A DNA stretch of 45,744 nucleotides from Rhodobacter capsulatus (GCF_005144475.1 NZ_SWJZ01000054.1:1-45744); one strand, 5' to 3'; counted from the stretch's first letter, positions 17,962-28,604 are shown. A program made the numbers and translations. Notes: a model not told the origin generated them from the sequence alone.

Positions 17962-18962
17962 GGCGAGGCCCCCGATGTGGTTTGCGCGGCCGCTTGCTGG
18001 AGCGCCACCAGCGCCGGTGCGCTGAGGCGGATCGTCGGCCGGGTTGCATTGCGCAGGTCAAGCCGGGAGAAATCGCGGCTCAGCAGATCTTCGGCGGCAT
18101 TGAGCGCCAGCGCCCGGTCGATCGCCTGCACCGGGTCCTTTTCGGGCAGCAGGATGCGGCGGTCCTTGTCGAGCACGATGTCCCAGCGCCGCTCGCCGAT
18201 GCGGATCAGCCCGCGGGCGCGCGGCAGGATCGGCTTCGCCGCGGCCAGGATCGCCAGCGCCTCGGGCACGGCCCTGTCGGCCCCCTCCCCCGCGATCAGC
18301 GGCAGGTCGGGCCGGGCGTCGCGCCGGGTCAGCGAGGCGGTGCGATGCCCGCTTTCGTCCAGCATCTGCAGCCCCAGCGCGGTGCGCCACAGGATCACCG
18401 GCTCGCGCTCGGTCACCCGCACCGAGAGCGTGCCCCCGGGTTGCACCACCAAAGCCACCGTCTTCACCGCATCGAGCCGCAAGAGCGCGGCGCGGTAGCC
18501 ATCCAGATCCAGCGCGAAGCGCGAGGCGGGCAGCCGCACCGGCAACAGCGCATGGACCGCACCTTCGACCTCGGGCGAGGCGCCCTCGATCGCCAGGGTG
18601 GACAGCTGGAACTCGGGGCGGTTCTCGATCTGCAGGCGCAGATCCTGCGACCATTCCACCAGATCGGCGCGGCGGTCGTCATTGCCCAGCCACAGGCCAA
18701 GGCCCAGGGTGACGCAAAACACCGGCAGGCCGACGCGGGTGACGACGCGCACCAGCGGCGTCAGCCAGAGCCGTTCCAGCCGGAACGACAGCCGGGTCGG
18801 CGCAACGGTGCGGCGCGGCGGCTTTTGCGGCTTCGCCGCGGGGGCCGGTTTCGGTGCCCCGTTTTTTTGTGCCCCGTTTTTTTGTGCGCCAAACTTCTGG
18901 GCCCCAAACTTCTCGGCGCCGGGCTGTTGCGGATAGCGCGGCTCGGCGATCAGCGGTCGCAT
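17958..18962 (-). CDS. ftsQ: Cell division protein FtsQ
   Basis: A 334-residue bitopic membrane protein of the FtsQBL divisome complex. A cytoplasmic N-terminal tail of about 75 residues is followed by one membrane helix ([17 protein letters not shown]), a POTRA domain ([28 protein letters not shown]) and the FtsQ beta domain. The ATG at 18962 gives [13 protein letters not shown]; an upstream ATG at 18989 would overlap ddl further. The N-terminal tail contains a pentapeptide tandem repeat, described separately. It overlaps ddl by 13 bases and ftsA by four, so the three are one translational unit. Confidence 0.94.
   Translation of the reverse strand: MRPLIAEPRYPQQPGAEKFGAQKFGAQKNGAQKNGAPKPAPAAKPQKPPRRTVAPTRLSFRLERLWLTPLVRVVTRVGLPVFCVTLGLGLWLGNDDRRADLVEWSQDLRLQIENRPEFQLSTLAIEGASPEVEGAVHALLPVRLPASRFALDLDGYRAALLRLDAVKTVALVVQPGGTLSVRVTEREPVILWRTALGLQMLDESGHRTASLTRRDARPDLPLIAGEGADRAVPEALAILAAAKPILPRARGLIRIGERRWDIVLDKDRRILLPEKDPVQAIDRALALNAAEDLLSRDFSRLDLRNATRPTIRLSAPALVALQQAAAQTTSGASP
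18846..18920 (-). repeat. 15-nt tandem repeat in the ftsQ N-terminal tail
   Basis: Five in-frame 15-nt units encode pentapeptides of the form G-A-x-K-x: [15 protein letters not shown] twice, and GAPKP. Two neighbouring units each contain a run of seven A on the coding strand (GTTTTTTT on the plus strand). The repeat lies in the cytoplasmic tail before the membrane helix. Confidence 0.95.
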
Positions 18963-19864
18963 GAGGCGTCCTCCACCATCCAGCGGCACAGATCGGCAAA
19001 GGACATCCCCTCGGCCGCGGCCTGTTCGGGGACAAGCGAGGTCGGCGTCATGCCGGGCTGGGTGTTGGTTTCAAGCAGGATCAGCCCCGCGGCGCCCCGG
19101 CTTTCGTCCCAGCGGAAATCGGTGCGCGAGACACCGCGGCAGCCCAGTGCCTGATGCGCGCGCAGGGCGTAATCGCGGATCGTTTCCGCAATTTCGGCGG
19201 GCAGATCGGCCGGGCAGACATGCCGCGAGCCGCCCGCAGTGTATTTGGCCGCGTAATCATACCAGCCGGTCGTCAGGATCTCGGTCACGCAAAGCGCCCG
19301 GTCGCGCATCACCGTGCAGGTGAGTTCGCGGCCCGGCGCATAGGTTTCCACCATCACCACCTCGGGCATCTCGTCGGACAGTTGCGGCGGCCGGTTGGCG
19401 CCATCCAGCACCAGATAGACGCCGACCGAAGACCCCTCGTTGTTGGGTTTCACCACATAGGGCGCGGGCAGCACATGCGCCGCCGCCACCTCGGCCTTCG
19501 TGGCCAGACGGCTTTCGACCACCGGCAGCCCGGCGGCCTTGTAGGCGGCCTTGGCGCGGGTCTTGTCCATCGCAAGGGCCGAGGCCAGCACGCCCGAATG
19601 CGTATAGGGCAGGCGCAGCCATTCCAGAATGCCCTGCACGCAGCCGTCCTCGCCCCAGCGGCCATGCAGCGCGTTGAAGACGACATCCGGCATCAGCGCC
19701 CGAAGACGCTCCGCAAGGTCCGCCCCCGCATCGATTTCCGCTACATCATATCCCGCCGCCCGCAGTGCCTTGGCGCATTCGCGCCCGGAGGACAGTGACA
19801 CCTCGCGCTCGGCCGAGGGTCCGCCCATGAGTACCGCCACGAGGGGGACCGTCCTGCTCGACAT
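18950..19864 (-). CDS. ddl: D-alanine--D-alanine ligase
   Basis: A 304-residue ATP-grasp enzyme making the D-Ala-D-Ala dipeptide for peptidoglycan. The N-terminal motif is [19 protein letters not shown], the LHGRWGEDG loop and the [18 protein letters not shown]-binding strand are present, and the C-terminal metal-binding segment [15 protein letters not shown] is intact. The length is normal for DdlB. I place the start at the ATG at 19864, because the 36 in-frame residues before it are unlike any Ddl and run back through the intergenic gap into murB. It is followed directly by ftsQ. The 77 bases back to murB hold no clear signal. Confidence 0.95.
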   Translation of the reverse strand: MSSRTVPLVAVLMGGPSAEREVSLSSGRECAKALRAAGYDVAEIDAGADLAERLRALMPDVVFNALHGRWGEDGCVQGILEWLRLPYTHSGVLASALAMDKTRAKAAYKAAGLPVVESRLATKAEVAAAHVLPAPYVVKPNNEGSSVGVYLVLDGANRPPQLSDEMPEVVMVETYAPGRELTCTVMRDRALCVTEILTTGWYDYAAKYTAGGSRHVCPADLPAEIAETIRDYALRAHQALGCRGVSRTDFRWDESRGAAGLILLETNTQPGMTPTSLVPEQAAAEGMSFADLCRWMVEDASCDR

Positions 19865-19941
19865 GCCCGCCACTTTCGCCCCTGCCGGGGTTCTCCCCCG
19901 GGCTGTTCTTGCCGCATCTTGTTGTGGAATGCGCGACGACC

Positions 19942-20862
19942 TCAATATTCGCCCACGCGCATGATTTCCCATTCTAGCGAAATTCCCTGCGTCTGCAAAA
20001 CCTTTTTGCGCACCTCCTCGCCCAAAGTTTCCAGATCACGGGCGGTGGCCCCCCCGGCATTGATCAGGAAATTCGAGTGCATCGGGCTGATCTGCGCGCC
20101 GCCAAGCCTGGCCCCGCGCATCCCGGCATCATCGATCACCTTCCAGGCCTTCAGCTCCTGGCTGTCATCGGCGCGGCCCGTCGAAGACGCGCCCGAGGGG
20201 TTGCGGAAGGTCGATCCGGCCGAACGCTCCTTCGTCGGCTGGCTGGCGTCGCGTCTGGCGATCTGCGCGTCCATCCGCGCGGCCAGCGCCGCGGGCTCGC
20301 CCGGCCCGGCCCGGAAACTGGCCGAGACGATCACCGCCTGCTCGGGCAGGGTCGCGCTGCGATAGGAAAGATGCAGATCTTCGGATTTGATTTCAACAAC
20401 TTCGCCCGAACGCAGCACGACCCGCGCGGCGATCAGATGATCGGCGACATAGGCGCCATAGCAGCCCGCATTCATCCGCACCGCGCCGCCGATGGCGCCC
20501 GGAATGGTGCGCAGAAAGGTCAGATCGCGCCCGGCCTCGGCCGCCTTGCGCGCGACATGGGCATCGAGCGCGGCGGCCCCCGCCGTCACGGTGTCGCCCG
20601 CGACAGAGATCGCGTTGAAGCCGCGGCCCAGCCGGATCACCACGGCGCGCAGGCCGCCGTCGCGCACGATCAGGTTCGAGCCCACGCCCATCGGAAACAC
20701 CGCGACATCCGCAGGCAGCGCGGCCAGAAAGGCACACAGATCCGCCTCGTCGGCGGGCTGAAACAGCCAATCCGCCGGGCCGCCGACGCGCAGCCAGGTC
20801 AGATCGGCCAGGGGGTAATTCGGCGTCAGCGCGCCGCGCGGGGTGTAGTTCAGGGTTTCCAT
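19942..20862 (-). CDS. murB: UDP-N-acetylenolpyruvoylglucosamine reductase MurB
   Basis: A 306-residue FAD enzyme that reduces enolpyruvyl-UDP-GlcNAc to UDP-MurNAc with NADPH. FAD-binding motifs are [27 protein letters not shown] and [18 protein letters not shown]. The catalytic Ser lies in [11 protein letters not shown], as in type II MurB. The C-terminal [14 protein letters not shown] is also present. The start at 20862 gives [17 protein letters not shown] lies just upstream, with tight spacing. The upstream gap to the DUF2484 gene is filled by a paired repeat element, so murB-ddl-ftsQ-ftsA could be partly uncoupled from murG-murC. Confidence 0.96.
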   Translation of the reverse strand: METLNYTPRGALTPNYPLADLTWLRVGGPADWLFQPADEADLCAFLAALPADVAVFPMGVGSNLIVRDGGLRAVVIRLGRGFNAISVAGDTVTAGAAALDAHVARKAAEAGRDLTFLRTIPGAIGGAVRMNAGCYGAYVADHLIAARVVLRSGEVVEIKSEDLHLSYRSATLPEQAVIVSASFRAGPGEPAALAARMDAQIARRDASQPTKERSAGSTFRNPSGASSTGRADDSQELKAWKVIDDAGMRGARLGGAQISPMHSNFLINAGGATARDLETLGEEVRKKVLQTQGISLEWEIMRVGEY

Positions 20863-20897
20863 GCCCCTGCCATAGCGAGAGCGACCCAATGGGGCAA

Positions 20898-21045
20898 GAG
20901 GGGGGGCGCTGCCCCCCTCGGCTTCGCCTCCCCCCCCGGGATATTTGCGCCAAGGTGAAAGGGAACCCGGGGCCTGCTTTCACCTTGGTCCAAATATCCC
21001 GGGGGGTGAATTGGCCGAAAGGCCAAGAGGGGGGCAGAGCCCCCC
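20898..21045. repeat. Paired inverted structured intergenic element, copy C
   Basis: Left half: outer hairpin GGGGGGC-GCT-GCCCCCC (20901-20917), short middle hairpin GGC-TTC-GCC (20920-20928), core 20932-20960. Right half, inverted: core 20978-21006, middle hairpin TTGGCC-GAAA-GGCCAA (21011-21026), outer hairpin GGGGGGC-AGA-GCCCCCC (21029-21045). Unlike copies A and B it lies between two genes read in the same direction (DUF2484 then murB), inside the dcw cluster, so it should be transcribed. Confidence 0.9.
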
Positions 21046-21056
21046 TGCCCCGCCCG

Positions 21057-21296
21057 TCAATCGCGCGGATGCATCGCGGCGAAGAGCCGCCGCACCGGCC
21101 AGCGCAGCACACTCAAGCCCCCCGCCAGCGCGCCCATCCCCCAGACCGGGCCGTTTTCATAGGTGACCCAGCCGAGGATCGGCACCCCCGCGGCGATCAG
21201 CGCCCAGGCGGCGCGCCAGTGAAACCGGCGCGGCCCCAGCGCGATGAGGGAAGCGATCACCGCCCAGAGACAAGCGGTGGCAAGCGAAAGCGTCAT
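21057..21296 (-). CDS. DUF2484 small membrane protein
   Basis: A 79-residue protein with two or three hydrophobic segments (LATACLWAVIASLIALG, AAWALIAAGVPILGW, GMGALAGGLSVL) and a basic, Arg-rich C-terminal tail. It matches the small DUF2484 membrane proteins that I recall between murC and murB in Rhodobacterales. Function is unknown; the position suggests a link to peptidoglycan precursor synthesis or the divisome. It starts 26 bases after the murC stop and is likely part of the same transcript. Confidence 0.8.
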   Translation of the reverse strand: MTLSLATACLWAVIASLIALGPRRFHWRAAWALIAAGVPILGWVTYENGPVWGMGALAGGLSVLRWPVRRLFAAMHPRD

Positions 21297-21321
21297 GGCT
21301 GTCCTCCGATGCGGGCTGGCG

Positions 21322-22728
21322 TTATCCGAGTTTGGCGGGCAATCCGTTCGCCCAGGTCGAGATCGTCCCGGCGCCCAGGCAAACGACGATATCGCCGGGC
21401 CGCGCCTGTTCCTTGACCAGCCGCGCCAGGTCTTCCTCGTTCAGCAGGGCCCGGGCGTGGCGGTGGCCGTGGCGGATCAGCCCGGACACCAGATCATCGC
21501 GCGCAGCGCCGGGGATGGGCTCTTCGCCCGCGGCATAGACATCGGCGATGGCGACGACATCGGCCTCGTTGAAACAGGTGCAGAAGTCGTCGAAAAGGTT
21601 CTTCAGCCGGGTGTAGCGGTGCGGCTGATGCGCCGCGATCACCCGCGCGCCGGGCGTGGCCGACACGGCCTGCCGCGCGGCTTTCAGCACGGCCGCGATT
21701 TCGACGGGATGGTGGCCGTAATCGTCGATCACGGTGACGCCGCCCAGCACCTCGCCCACCTTGGTGAAGCGCCGGTTCACGCCGGCGAAATTCGCCAGCG
21801 CCTCGCGGATCTCGTCTTTCTTCATGCCCAAATGGCGGGCCACGGCGACGGCGGCCAAGGCGTTCGAGACGTTGTGATTGCCCGGCATCGGCAGGGTGCA
21901 GCCCTCGATCACCGCGCCCTCGGCCTGCAGCTGGATGTCAAAGCAGTTGCGCCCGCCCTCGAAGCGCAGGTTCGTCGCGCGCACATCGGCCTGCGCGTTG
22001 AAGCCGAAGGTCACGACGCGGCGGTCGGTGATCTTGCCCACCAGCGCCTGCACCTCGGGATGATCGGTGCAGCACACGGCCAGCCCATAGAACGGGATGC
22101 CGGAGACGAAATCGTAAAAGCCTTTGCGCAGGTTTTCGATCGTGCCCCAGTGCTCCATGTGTTCGGGGTCGATGTTCGTCACGATGGCGATCGTCGCGGG
22201 CAGCCGGTTGAAGGAACCGTCGCTTTCATCCGCCTCGACCACCATCCATTCGCCTGCCCCCGCCCGCGCGTTCGAGCCGTAAGCGTGGATGATGCCGCCG
22301 TTGATCACCGTCGGATCAAAGCCGCCCTTGTCGAGAAGCGTCGCCACCATCGTCGTCGTGGTGGTCTTGCCATGCGTGCCCGCCACGGCGATGTTCGAGC
22401 GCAGCCGCATCAGTTCGGCCAGCATCTCGGCGCGGCGGACGACGGGCAGATGGCGGCGGCGAGCTTCCTCCAGCTCCGGGTTGCCCGGCTTGATCGCCGA
22501 GGAAATCACCACCACGGCCGCTTCGCCGATGTTCGACGCGCGCTGGCCCTCGAAAAAGGTCGCGCCCAGCTCGACCAGCCGGTCGGTGATCTTGCTGGCC
22601 TTCGCATCCGAGCCCTGCACCGAAAAGCCCTGCGTCATCAGCACTTCGGCGATGCCCGACATGCCGATGCCGCCGATACCGATAAAATGGATGGGGCCCA
22701 GCTCTCCGGGCAATTTGGTCGCGTTCAT
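21322..22728 (-). CDS. murC: UDP-N-acetylmuramate--L-alanine ligase MurC
   Basis: A 468-residue Mur ligase adding L-Ala to UDP-MurNAc. The N-terminal Rossmann motif [18 protein letters not shown], the ATP loop [11 protein letters not shown], the segment [11 protein letters not shown] and the [10 protein letters not shown] motif are all present. The length is typical. The ATG at 22728 overlaps the murG stop by four bases, so murG-murC are translationally coupled. An in-frame extension back to 23049 is only antisense-like filler inside murG. Confidence 0.97.
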   Translation of the reverse strand: MNATKLPGELGPIHFIGIGGIGMSGIAEVLMTQGFSVQGSDAKASKITDRLVELGATFFEGQRASNIGEAAVVVISSAIKPGNPELEEARRRHLPVVRRAEMLAELMRLRSNIAVAGTHGKTTTTTMVATLLDKGGFDPTVINGGIIHAYGSNARAGAGEWMVVEADESDGSFNRLPATIAIVTNIDPEHMEHWGTIENLRKGFYDFVSGIPFYGLAVCCTDHPEVQALVGKITDRRVVTFGFNAQADVRATNLRFEGGRNCFDIQLQAEGAVIEGCTLPMPGNHNVSNALAAVAVARHLGMKKDEIREALANFAGVNRRFTKVGEVLGGVTVIDDYGHHPVEIAAVLKAARQAVSATPGARVIAAHQPHRYTRLKNLFDDFCTCFNEADVVAIADVYAAGEEPIPGAARDDLVSGLIRHGHRHARALLNEEDLARLVKEQARPGDIVVCLGAGTISTWANGLPAKLG

Positions 22729-23828
22729 GGGCGGGGTCCTGCAAGCTTTTCGACGATGGTCACGAGCCGCGCCGTGGCATCGGGGATGCCTTCGGCCAGC
22801 GCTGCCCGCGCCATTTGCACCGCGCCTTCGGGATTGTCCAGAACAAGCGCGATCTGGCTGGAGAGCGTGGCGACCGAGGCGGCGGCCTCGGGGATCAGGA
22901 TCGCGGCGCCCGCTTCGGTCAGGCCGCGGGCATTGGCGGTCTGGTGATCGCCCGTCGCGGCGGCATAGGGAATGAGGATCGCAGGCCGCCCGATCACCGA
23001 GATATCGGCGACCGACGAGGCGCCCGAGCGCGAGATGACGAGCTGACATTCCGCCAGACGGCGGGGGACATCGGCGAAGAAGGGCGCGACCTCGGCCTCG
23101 ATGCCCGCGCGTTCATAGGCTTCGGTGACGCGGTCGGCATCTTCGGGGCGGGCCTGATGGGCGATGCGCAGATGCCGACGCAGGGGCTCGGGCAGCGCGG
23201 CAAAGGCGGCGGGAACAAGGTCCGACAGGATCCGCGCCCCCTGCGAGCCGCCGATCACCAGGACCGACATCGGGTAATCGCCCGGCGGAATGTAGGGCGC
23301 GCCCGCGCGTTCGACGACGGCGGCGCGGACCGGGTTGCCGGTATGGGTGCCCTGCACGCCGGGCGGCAGGTCGGTGGGCCAGGTGCCGCAGGCAAAGGCA
23401 TGAACGCGGCGGGCGAAGACGCGGTTGACCCGGCCCATCACGCCGTTTTGTTCATGGATCGCGCGCGGCACGCCCAGAAGCAGCGCCGAGGCGAGCGCCG
23501 GGATCGTCGGATAGCCGCCAAAGCCCACCACAACGGCGGGCCGGTCCAGCAGATTGCGCGCCACCGCCGAAACCATCCCCCCCGCCAGCCGGAACGGCAC
23601 GGCGAGTTTCGCCAGCATGCCACCGCGGGCAAAGGTGGCCGAGGCCACCTGTTCCACCGGCACCTGCGCCGGAAAGGCCCCGGCATAGCGCGCGCCGCGG
23701 GCATCGGTCGAAAGCTTCACCCGCCAGCCGCGGCGGACCATCGCCTCGGCCAGGGCCTGGGCCGGGAACATATGCCCCCCGGTCCCCCCGGCAGCGATCA
23801 GAAGCAGAGGCGGTTTCGCGTGATCCAT
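22725..23828 (-). CDS. murG: UDP-GlcNAc:undecaprenyl-PP-MurNAc-pentapeptide transferase MurG
   Basis: A 367-residue GT28 glycosyltransferase that converts lipid I to lipid II at the inner face of the membrane. The N-terminal glycine-rich loop is [20 protein letters not shown], the second G-loop is [11 protein letters not shown], and the C-terminal donor-binding domain shows [10 protein letters not shown] and [23 protein letters not shown]. The ATG at 23828 follows a GGGAGGG ribosome-binding site and lies 11 bases after the ftsW stop. It fits between the flippase-like FtsW and MurC in the usual dcw order. Confidence 0.97.
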   Translation of the reverse strand: MDHAKPPLLLIAAGGTGGHMFPAQALAEAMVRRGWRVKLSTDARGARYAGAFPAQVPVEQVASATFARGGMLAKLAVPFRLAGGMVSAVARNLLDRPAVVVGFGGYPTIPALASALLLGVPRAIHEQNGVMGRVNRVFARRVHAFACGTWPTDLPPGVQGTHTGNPVRAAVVERAGAPYIPPGDYPMSVLVIGGSQGARILSDLVPAAFAALPEPLRRHLRIAHQARPEDADRVTEAYERAGIEAEVAPFFADVPRRLAECQLVISRSGASSVADISVIGRPAILIPYAAATGDHQTANARGLTEAGAAILIPEAAASVATLSSQIALVLDNPEGAVQMARAALAEGIPDATARLVTIVEKLAGPRP

Positions 23829-23839
23829 GTCACCCTCCC

Positions 23840-25009
23840 TCAGGCGGCGGGACGATTGCCGAGAATCCGGGCGATCTCGTTTTGCGGCCGGGTGCGGGTG
23901 AGCGCGAGCAGGAAGCCGAGCGCGATGCCGCTGGCGATCACCGAGGAGCCGCCATAGCTGACGAAGGGCAGCGTCATGCCCTTGGCGGGCAGAAGCCGCA
24001 CCGCAACCCCCATGTTGATCAGCGCCTGCACGCCGAAGGCAAAGGCAAGGCCGGTGCCCGCGATCCGCGCGAAGGGGTCGCGTTCGGCCATCATCCGGAT
24101 CAGCGAGCGCAGCACGACGACGGCATAAAGCGCGATGATGCCCAGAACGAGGACAAGGCCGTATTCTTCCGCCGCGACGGCGACGATGAAGTCTGTGTGG
24201 GCGTCGGGCAGCGACCATTTCACCGAGCCCTCGCCGACGCCGACGCCGAAGAAGCCGCCCTCCTGGATCGCGTTCGTGGCATAGCCGATCTGGGTGCGCG
24301 GATCGACCTCGGCCGAGAGGAACCCGTTGATCCGGCGCGCGACGTGTTCGGACATGTTGTAGGCCAGAAAGCCGCCCGCCGCCGAAAGCCCGCCCGCCGC
24401 CACCAGCGGCAGGATCGGCGCGCCGGAGACGAAATACATCACCATCCAGGAGAACAGGATCAGCGAGGCCTGGCCGAAGTCGGGCTGCAGCGCCAGCGTG
24501 ACGACGATCAGCGCGGTGAGGATGAAGGAATAAAGCCGCCCGGGCGGGCCCGCCACTTCCAGCGCGGCGGCCATGAACCAGGCCGAGACGATGACGAAAC
24601 CGGGCTTGAGGAATTCCGAGGGCTGGAACGAGGCGAAGCCGAGCGAGATCCAGCGCACCGCGCCCTTGCCGAAATCGGTGCCGATCACCGGCAGCGCCAT
24701 CAGGGTGAGGAAGGCGAGCGAGAAGCCCACGACGCCGATGCGGCGGACCTGCTGCGGGCTCATCATCGAGAGCGCGACCATCACGACAAGGCCGACGCCG
24801 CCGAACAGCGCCTGACGCTTGACGTAGTAGAAGGGTTCAAGCCCGTTCTTTTCGGCCAGCGGCACCGAGGCTGCAAGGCCCAGAAGCATGCCGACGCCAA
24901 AGAGCGCGAAGACCGCGGTCAACGCCCATTTGTCGATCGTGCGCCACCAGCGTGGAAGCACGGGATCCGTCGCCCGCAAGGGGACGGTGCCGAAAACCAT
25001 TTCCGTCAT
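23840..25009 (-). CDS. ftsW: Septal peptidoglycan polymerase FtsW (SEDS family)
   Basis: A 389-residue polytopic SEDS protein with about ten membrane helices; the first real one is [20 protein letters not shown]. Family motifs include [21 protein letters not shown], the [18 protein letters not shown] loop and [17 protein letters not shown] near the C-terminus. FtsW polymerises lipid II together with FtsI. Its position directly before murG marks it as FtsW rather than RodA, which is encoded with mreBCD at the other end of the window. It is the first gene of the cluster here: the usual upstream genes (ftsI, murE, murF, mraY, murD) are not next to it. Confidence 0.96.
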   Translation of the reverse strand: MTEMVFGTVPLRATDPVLPRWWRTIDKWALTAVFALFGVGMLLGLAASVPLAEKNGLEPFYYVKRQALFGGVGLVVMVALSMMSPQQVRRIGVVGFSLAFLTLMALPVIGTDFGKGAVRWISLGFASFQPSEFLKPGFVIVSAWFMAAALEVAGPPGRLYSFILTALIVVTLALQPDFGQASLILFSWMVMYFVSGAPILPLVAAGGLSAAGGFLAYNMSEHVARRINGFLSAEVDPRTQIGYATNAIQEGGFFGVGVGEGSVKWSLPDAHTDFIVAVAAEEYGLVLVLGIIALYAVVVLRSLIRMMAERDPFARIAGTGLAFAFGVQALINMGVAVRLLPAKGMTLPFVSYGGSSVIASGIALGFLLALTRTRPQNEIARILGNRPAA

Positions 25010-25078
25010 CGCGAAAACCGCTCGTTTGCCTGATCTGCCGAGGAACGCCCGATTGCCGGGTCTTGGCACCGACTTTAG

Positions 25079-26233
<1,155 letters not shown>

Positions 26234-26236
26234 CCC

Positions 26237-27067
26237 CTAGCGCGGGTGAAAGACGAAGGAGCGCATCGAGATCGCGCCAAGATCGATCGTCTCGGTCAGG
26301 AAGGTCAGATCGTCGCCCGCATCCGAGGCGCCCGCGATGGTCAGCGTCGGCAGGTAGTGATCGAGGCTCGGATGGGCCTGCTGCAAAAGCGACCCCAGCC
26401 CGGCGCGGTCGGCAAGTGCCGCGAAATCGCGACCGGCAAGGCGATCGGTGAAAAGCGCGTCGAAGTCCTGTGCGAAATCAAGCGGTTTCGCGTCATCGCT
26501 CCAGGTCACGGCGCGCAGGTTGTGCACCACATTGCCCGAGCCGAGGATCAGCACGCCGCGGTTGCGCAGCTCTGACAGGGTCCGGCCGATCTCCAGCTGA
26601 TGGGCCAGATCGCGGCTCATGTCGATCGAGACCTGAAACACCGGCACGTCGGCCTCGGGATACAGGAACTTCAGCACCGTCCAGGCGCCGTGATCAAGGC
26701 CCCAGCTGTCGTCGCCCTCGGCCCGGTGGCTGGCCAGAAGCGAGACCACCTCGCGCGCCAGCGCCGGAGCGCCCGGGGCAGGATAGCGCTGGTCGAACAG
26801 CGCCTGCGGGAAGCCGTAGAAATCGTGGATCGTGCGCGGCAGCGCCGAGACATCGACCAGCGTCGTGCCGCGCGTCATCCAATGCGCCGAGACGACAAGG
26901 ATCGCTTTCGGCCGCGGCAGGCTGCGGCCCAGCGCGGTCCAGGCACGGCTGTTCGCGGTGTCCTCGATCGCGTTCATCGGGCTGCCATGGCCCAGAAAGA
27001 CCAGCGGCATCCGGTCCGAGGGCGCGAAGCGGTCGCGCAGGGCCGAGAGAGAGGAAACGGAGTGCAT
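26237..27067 (-). CDS. Extradiol ring-cleavage dioxygenase, LigB/DODA (YgiD) family
   Basis: A 276-residue protein of the LigB superfamily. Signature motifs are PLVFLGHGSPMNAIED, ILVVSAHWMTRGT and VLILGSGNVVHNLRA; the first two supply His residues expected to bind the Fe or Zn ion. E. coli YgiD, a 4,5-DOPA dioxygenase, has the same organisation and a similar length. The natural substrate is not known, though a catechol is likely. It lies 57 bases after a DoxX gene, and a LysR-type gene is divergent from that pair, a layout often seen with quinone or aromatic stress functions. Confidence 0.88.
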   Translation of the reverse strand: MHSVSSLSALRDRFAPSDRMPLVFLGHGSPMNAIEDTANSRAWTALGRSLPRPKAILVVSAHWMTRGTTLVDVSALPRTIHDFYGFPQALFDQRYPAPGAPALAREVVSLLASHRAEGDDSWGLDHGAWTVLKFLYPEADVPVFQVSIDMSRDLAHQLEIGRTLSELRNRGVLILGSGNVVHNLRAVTWSDDAKPLDFAQDFDALFTDRLAGRDFAALADRAGLGSLLQQAHPSLDHYLPTLTIAGASDAGDDLTFLTETIDLGAISMRSFVFHPR

Positions 27068-27124
27068 GGCTTTCTCCTTGTGCGGACCGCCCGCGGGTCG
27101 GCGCCGCGGGCGGTGACGGTTGGC

Positions 27125-27550
27125 TCAGGCGAAAAGACCAAGGCGGCGGCTCAGCCCCGGCAGCGGCAGGGCAAAGGCCCCTGCCCCCAGAAGCGCGATC
27201 ACCAGCTGGATCATCGCCCAGAACAGCGGGAATTCCCAGCCGCCGCCCGGGCCCGAGAACAGCCAGCCATTGCCCGCATGCACCCAGACCGCGCCCAGCA
27301 GCACCGGGATCAGTGCCAGCGCCACCGCCCGCGTCGCGACGCCAAGGATCAGCGCCAACCCGCCGCCCAGTTCGGCGGCGATCGTCAGATAGGCGAATAC
27401 GCCCGGCAGGCCGAGGCTTTCGAAATAGCCCACGGTGCCCGGGATGGTGAACACCGTCACCTTGAGCAGCCCATGGGCCAGGAAGGTCACCCCCGAGGTG
27501 AGGCGCAGAAGCGTGGCGGCATAATCGGAAACGGCGGCGGTCGTGGTCAT
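27125..27550 (-). CDS. DoxX-family membrane protein
   Basis: A 141-residue protein with four membrane helices, fitting the DoxX family. Typical signals are LLRLTSGVTFLAHGLLKV near the N-terminus, GLPGVFAYLTIAAELGGGLALILG, and VHAGNGWLFSGPGGGWEFPLFW with the conserved H-x-x-N/G-W pattern. DoxX proteins are poorly characterised and have been linked to quinone or thiosulfate metabolism and redox stress. The ATG at 27550 follows AGGAG at good distance. It is probably co-transcribed with the dioxygenase gene and controlled by the divergent LysR gene. Confidence 0.88.
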   Translation of the reverse strand: MTTTAAVSDYAATLLRLTSGVTFLAHGLLKVTVFTIPGTVGYFESLGLPGVFAYLTIAAELGGGLALILGVATRAVALALIPVLLGAVWVHAGNGWLFSGPGGGWEFPLFWAMIQLVIALLGAGAFALPLPGLSRRLGLFA

Positions 27551-27626
27551 CTGAAAAACTCCTGGTCGGGGCCGCCCGACGCGGCCCTGTCTGACCCCGG
27601 GATACGCCTTGCGCACCCTCCACAAA

Positions 27627-27650
27627 ATAGCGAATATCCGGAATGACTAT
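27627..27650. promoter_or_regulatory. Candidate LysR-type operator
   Basis: In the 127-bp divergent gap between doxX and the LysR gene, ATAG (27627-27630) and CTAT (27647-27650) form an inverted repeat around a TCCGGA palindrome. The region is AT-rich compared with its flanks. Partly symmetrical sites of this sort are typical for LysR regulators, which usually control the divergent gene and themselves. Weak motif evidence only. Confidence 0.3.
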
Positions 27651-27677
27651 CCTTGATTTGTTCCGAATGAGGGCGGA

Positions 27678-28604
27678 ATGGACATCACCGAAGAACTGCG
27701 GGCCTTTGTCGCCACGGCGCAGACCGGCTCTTTCACCGCCGCCGCCGATCAGCTGGGGGTGTCGAACCGGCTGACCTCGAAATATGTCGCGGAACTCGAG
27801 GCGCGGCTCGGTGTGCGGCTGTTGCAGCGCACCACGCGGCGGGTCGGGCTGACGCCTGCGGGGGCGGATCTGCTGGCGCGGGCGCCGGCGCTGCTCGATG
27901 ATCTGGATGATCTTCTGGCCGGGGTGGCCGAGGGCTCGCGCGGGTTTTCCGGGGGGATCCGGCTGTCGGCGCCGGTGACGTTGGGCGAGATCTATGTGGG
28001 CGGGATGCTGGCGCGGTTCGCCGCGGCGCATCCGGGGCTGCATTTCGATCTGCGGCTGAGCGACCGCTTCGTCGATCTGGCGCGCGACGGGATCGATGTC
28101 GCCTTTCGCATCGGCCGGTCGGACATGCTGTCGCTGAAGGCGCGGCGGATGGGCGAAAGCCGGACCGTCGTGGTGGCGAGCCCCGCCTATCTGGCCGCGC
28201 ATGGCACGCCCGAGCGCCCCGAGGATCTGGCGCGGCATGATTGCATCGTCGACACCAACCGGCAGGTGCCGCGGCGCTGGCAGTTCCACCCGGGCGGCGC
28301 GGTGCAGGGTGGCGCGGTGCAGGACGTGACCGTGCAGGACGTGACGGTGCAGGGGCGGTTTCACGTCAATTCGGCGCGGGCGGCGGCAGAGCTGGCGATG
28401 GCGGGTCTGGGCATCGCCCATGCGCCGCGGTTCGCGGTCTGCAGTGCGCTGGAAAGCGGCGCGCTGGTGCCGGTCCTGACCGGGTTCGACAGCCCGCCCA
28501 GCCCGGTCAGCGCGGTCTATCTGGAAGGCCGGGTGCTGCCGCGCAAGCTGCGGGCGCTGATCGATTTCGCCGTCGAGGACATCCGCCATGCCGGGATCCT
28601 TTAG
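27678..28604 (+). CDS. LysR-family transcriptional regulator
   Basis: A 308-residue LTTR. The N-terminal winged helix (MDITEELRAFVATAQTGSF, AADQLGVSNRLTSKYVAELE, RLGVRLLQRTTRRVGLT) is standard. The effector-binding domain (about 90-300) contains GLHFDLRLSDRFVDLARDGIDVAFRIG, close to the CrgA/DsdC-like group. Residues about 207-226 carry four tandem pentapeptides (GAVQG, GAVQD, VTVQD, VTVQG) where relatives have a short strand, an unusual local expansion. It is divergent from doxX and the dioxygenase gene and presumably controls them. GAGGGCGG provides the ribosome-binding site. Confidence 0.92.
   Translation: MDITEELRAFVATAQTGSFTAAADQLGVSNRLTSKYVAELEARLGVRLLQRTTRRVGLTPAGADLLARAPALLDDLDDLLAGVAEGSRGFSGGIRLSAPVTLGEIYVGGMLARFAAAHPGLHFDLRLSDRFVDLARDGIDVAFRIGRSDMLSLKARRMGESRTVVVASPAYLAAHGTPERPEDLARHDCIVDTNRQVPRRWQFHPGGAVQGGAVQDVTVQDVTVQGRFHVNSARAAAELAMAGLGIAHAPRFAVCSALESGALVPVLTGFDSPPSPVSAVYLEGRVLPRKLRALIDFAVEDIRHAGIL
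28296..28355 (+). repeat. 15-nt tandem repeat inside the LysR gene
   Basis: Four consecutive 15-nt units share the core GTGCAGG, encoding G-A-V-Q-G, G-A-V-Q-D, V-T-V-Q-D and V-T-V-Q-G. The frame is preserved. It falls inside the effector-binding domain. Confidence 0.93.
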
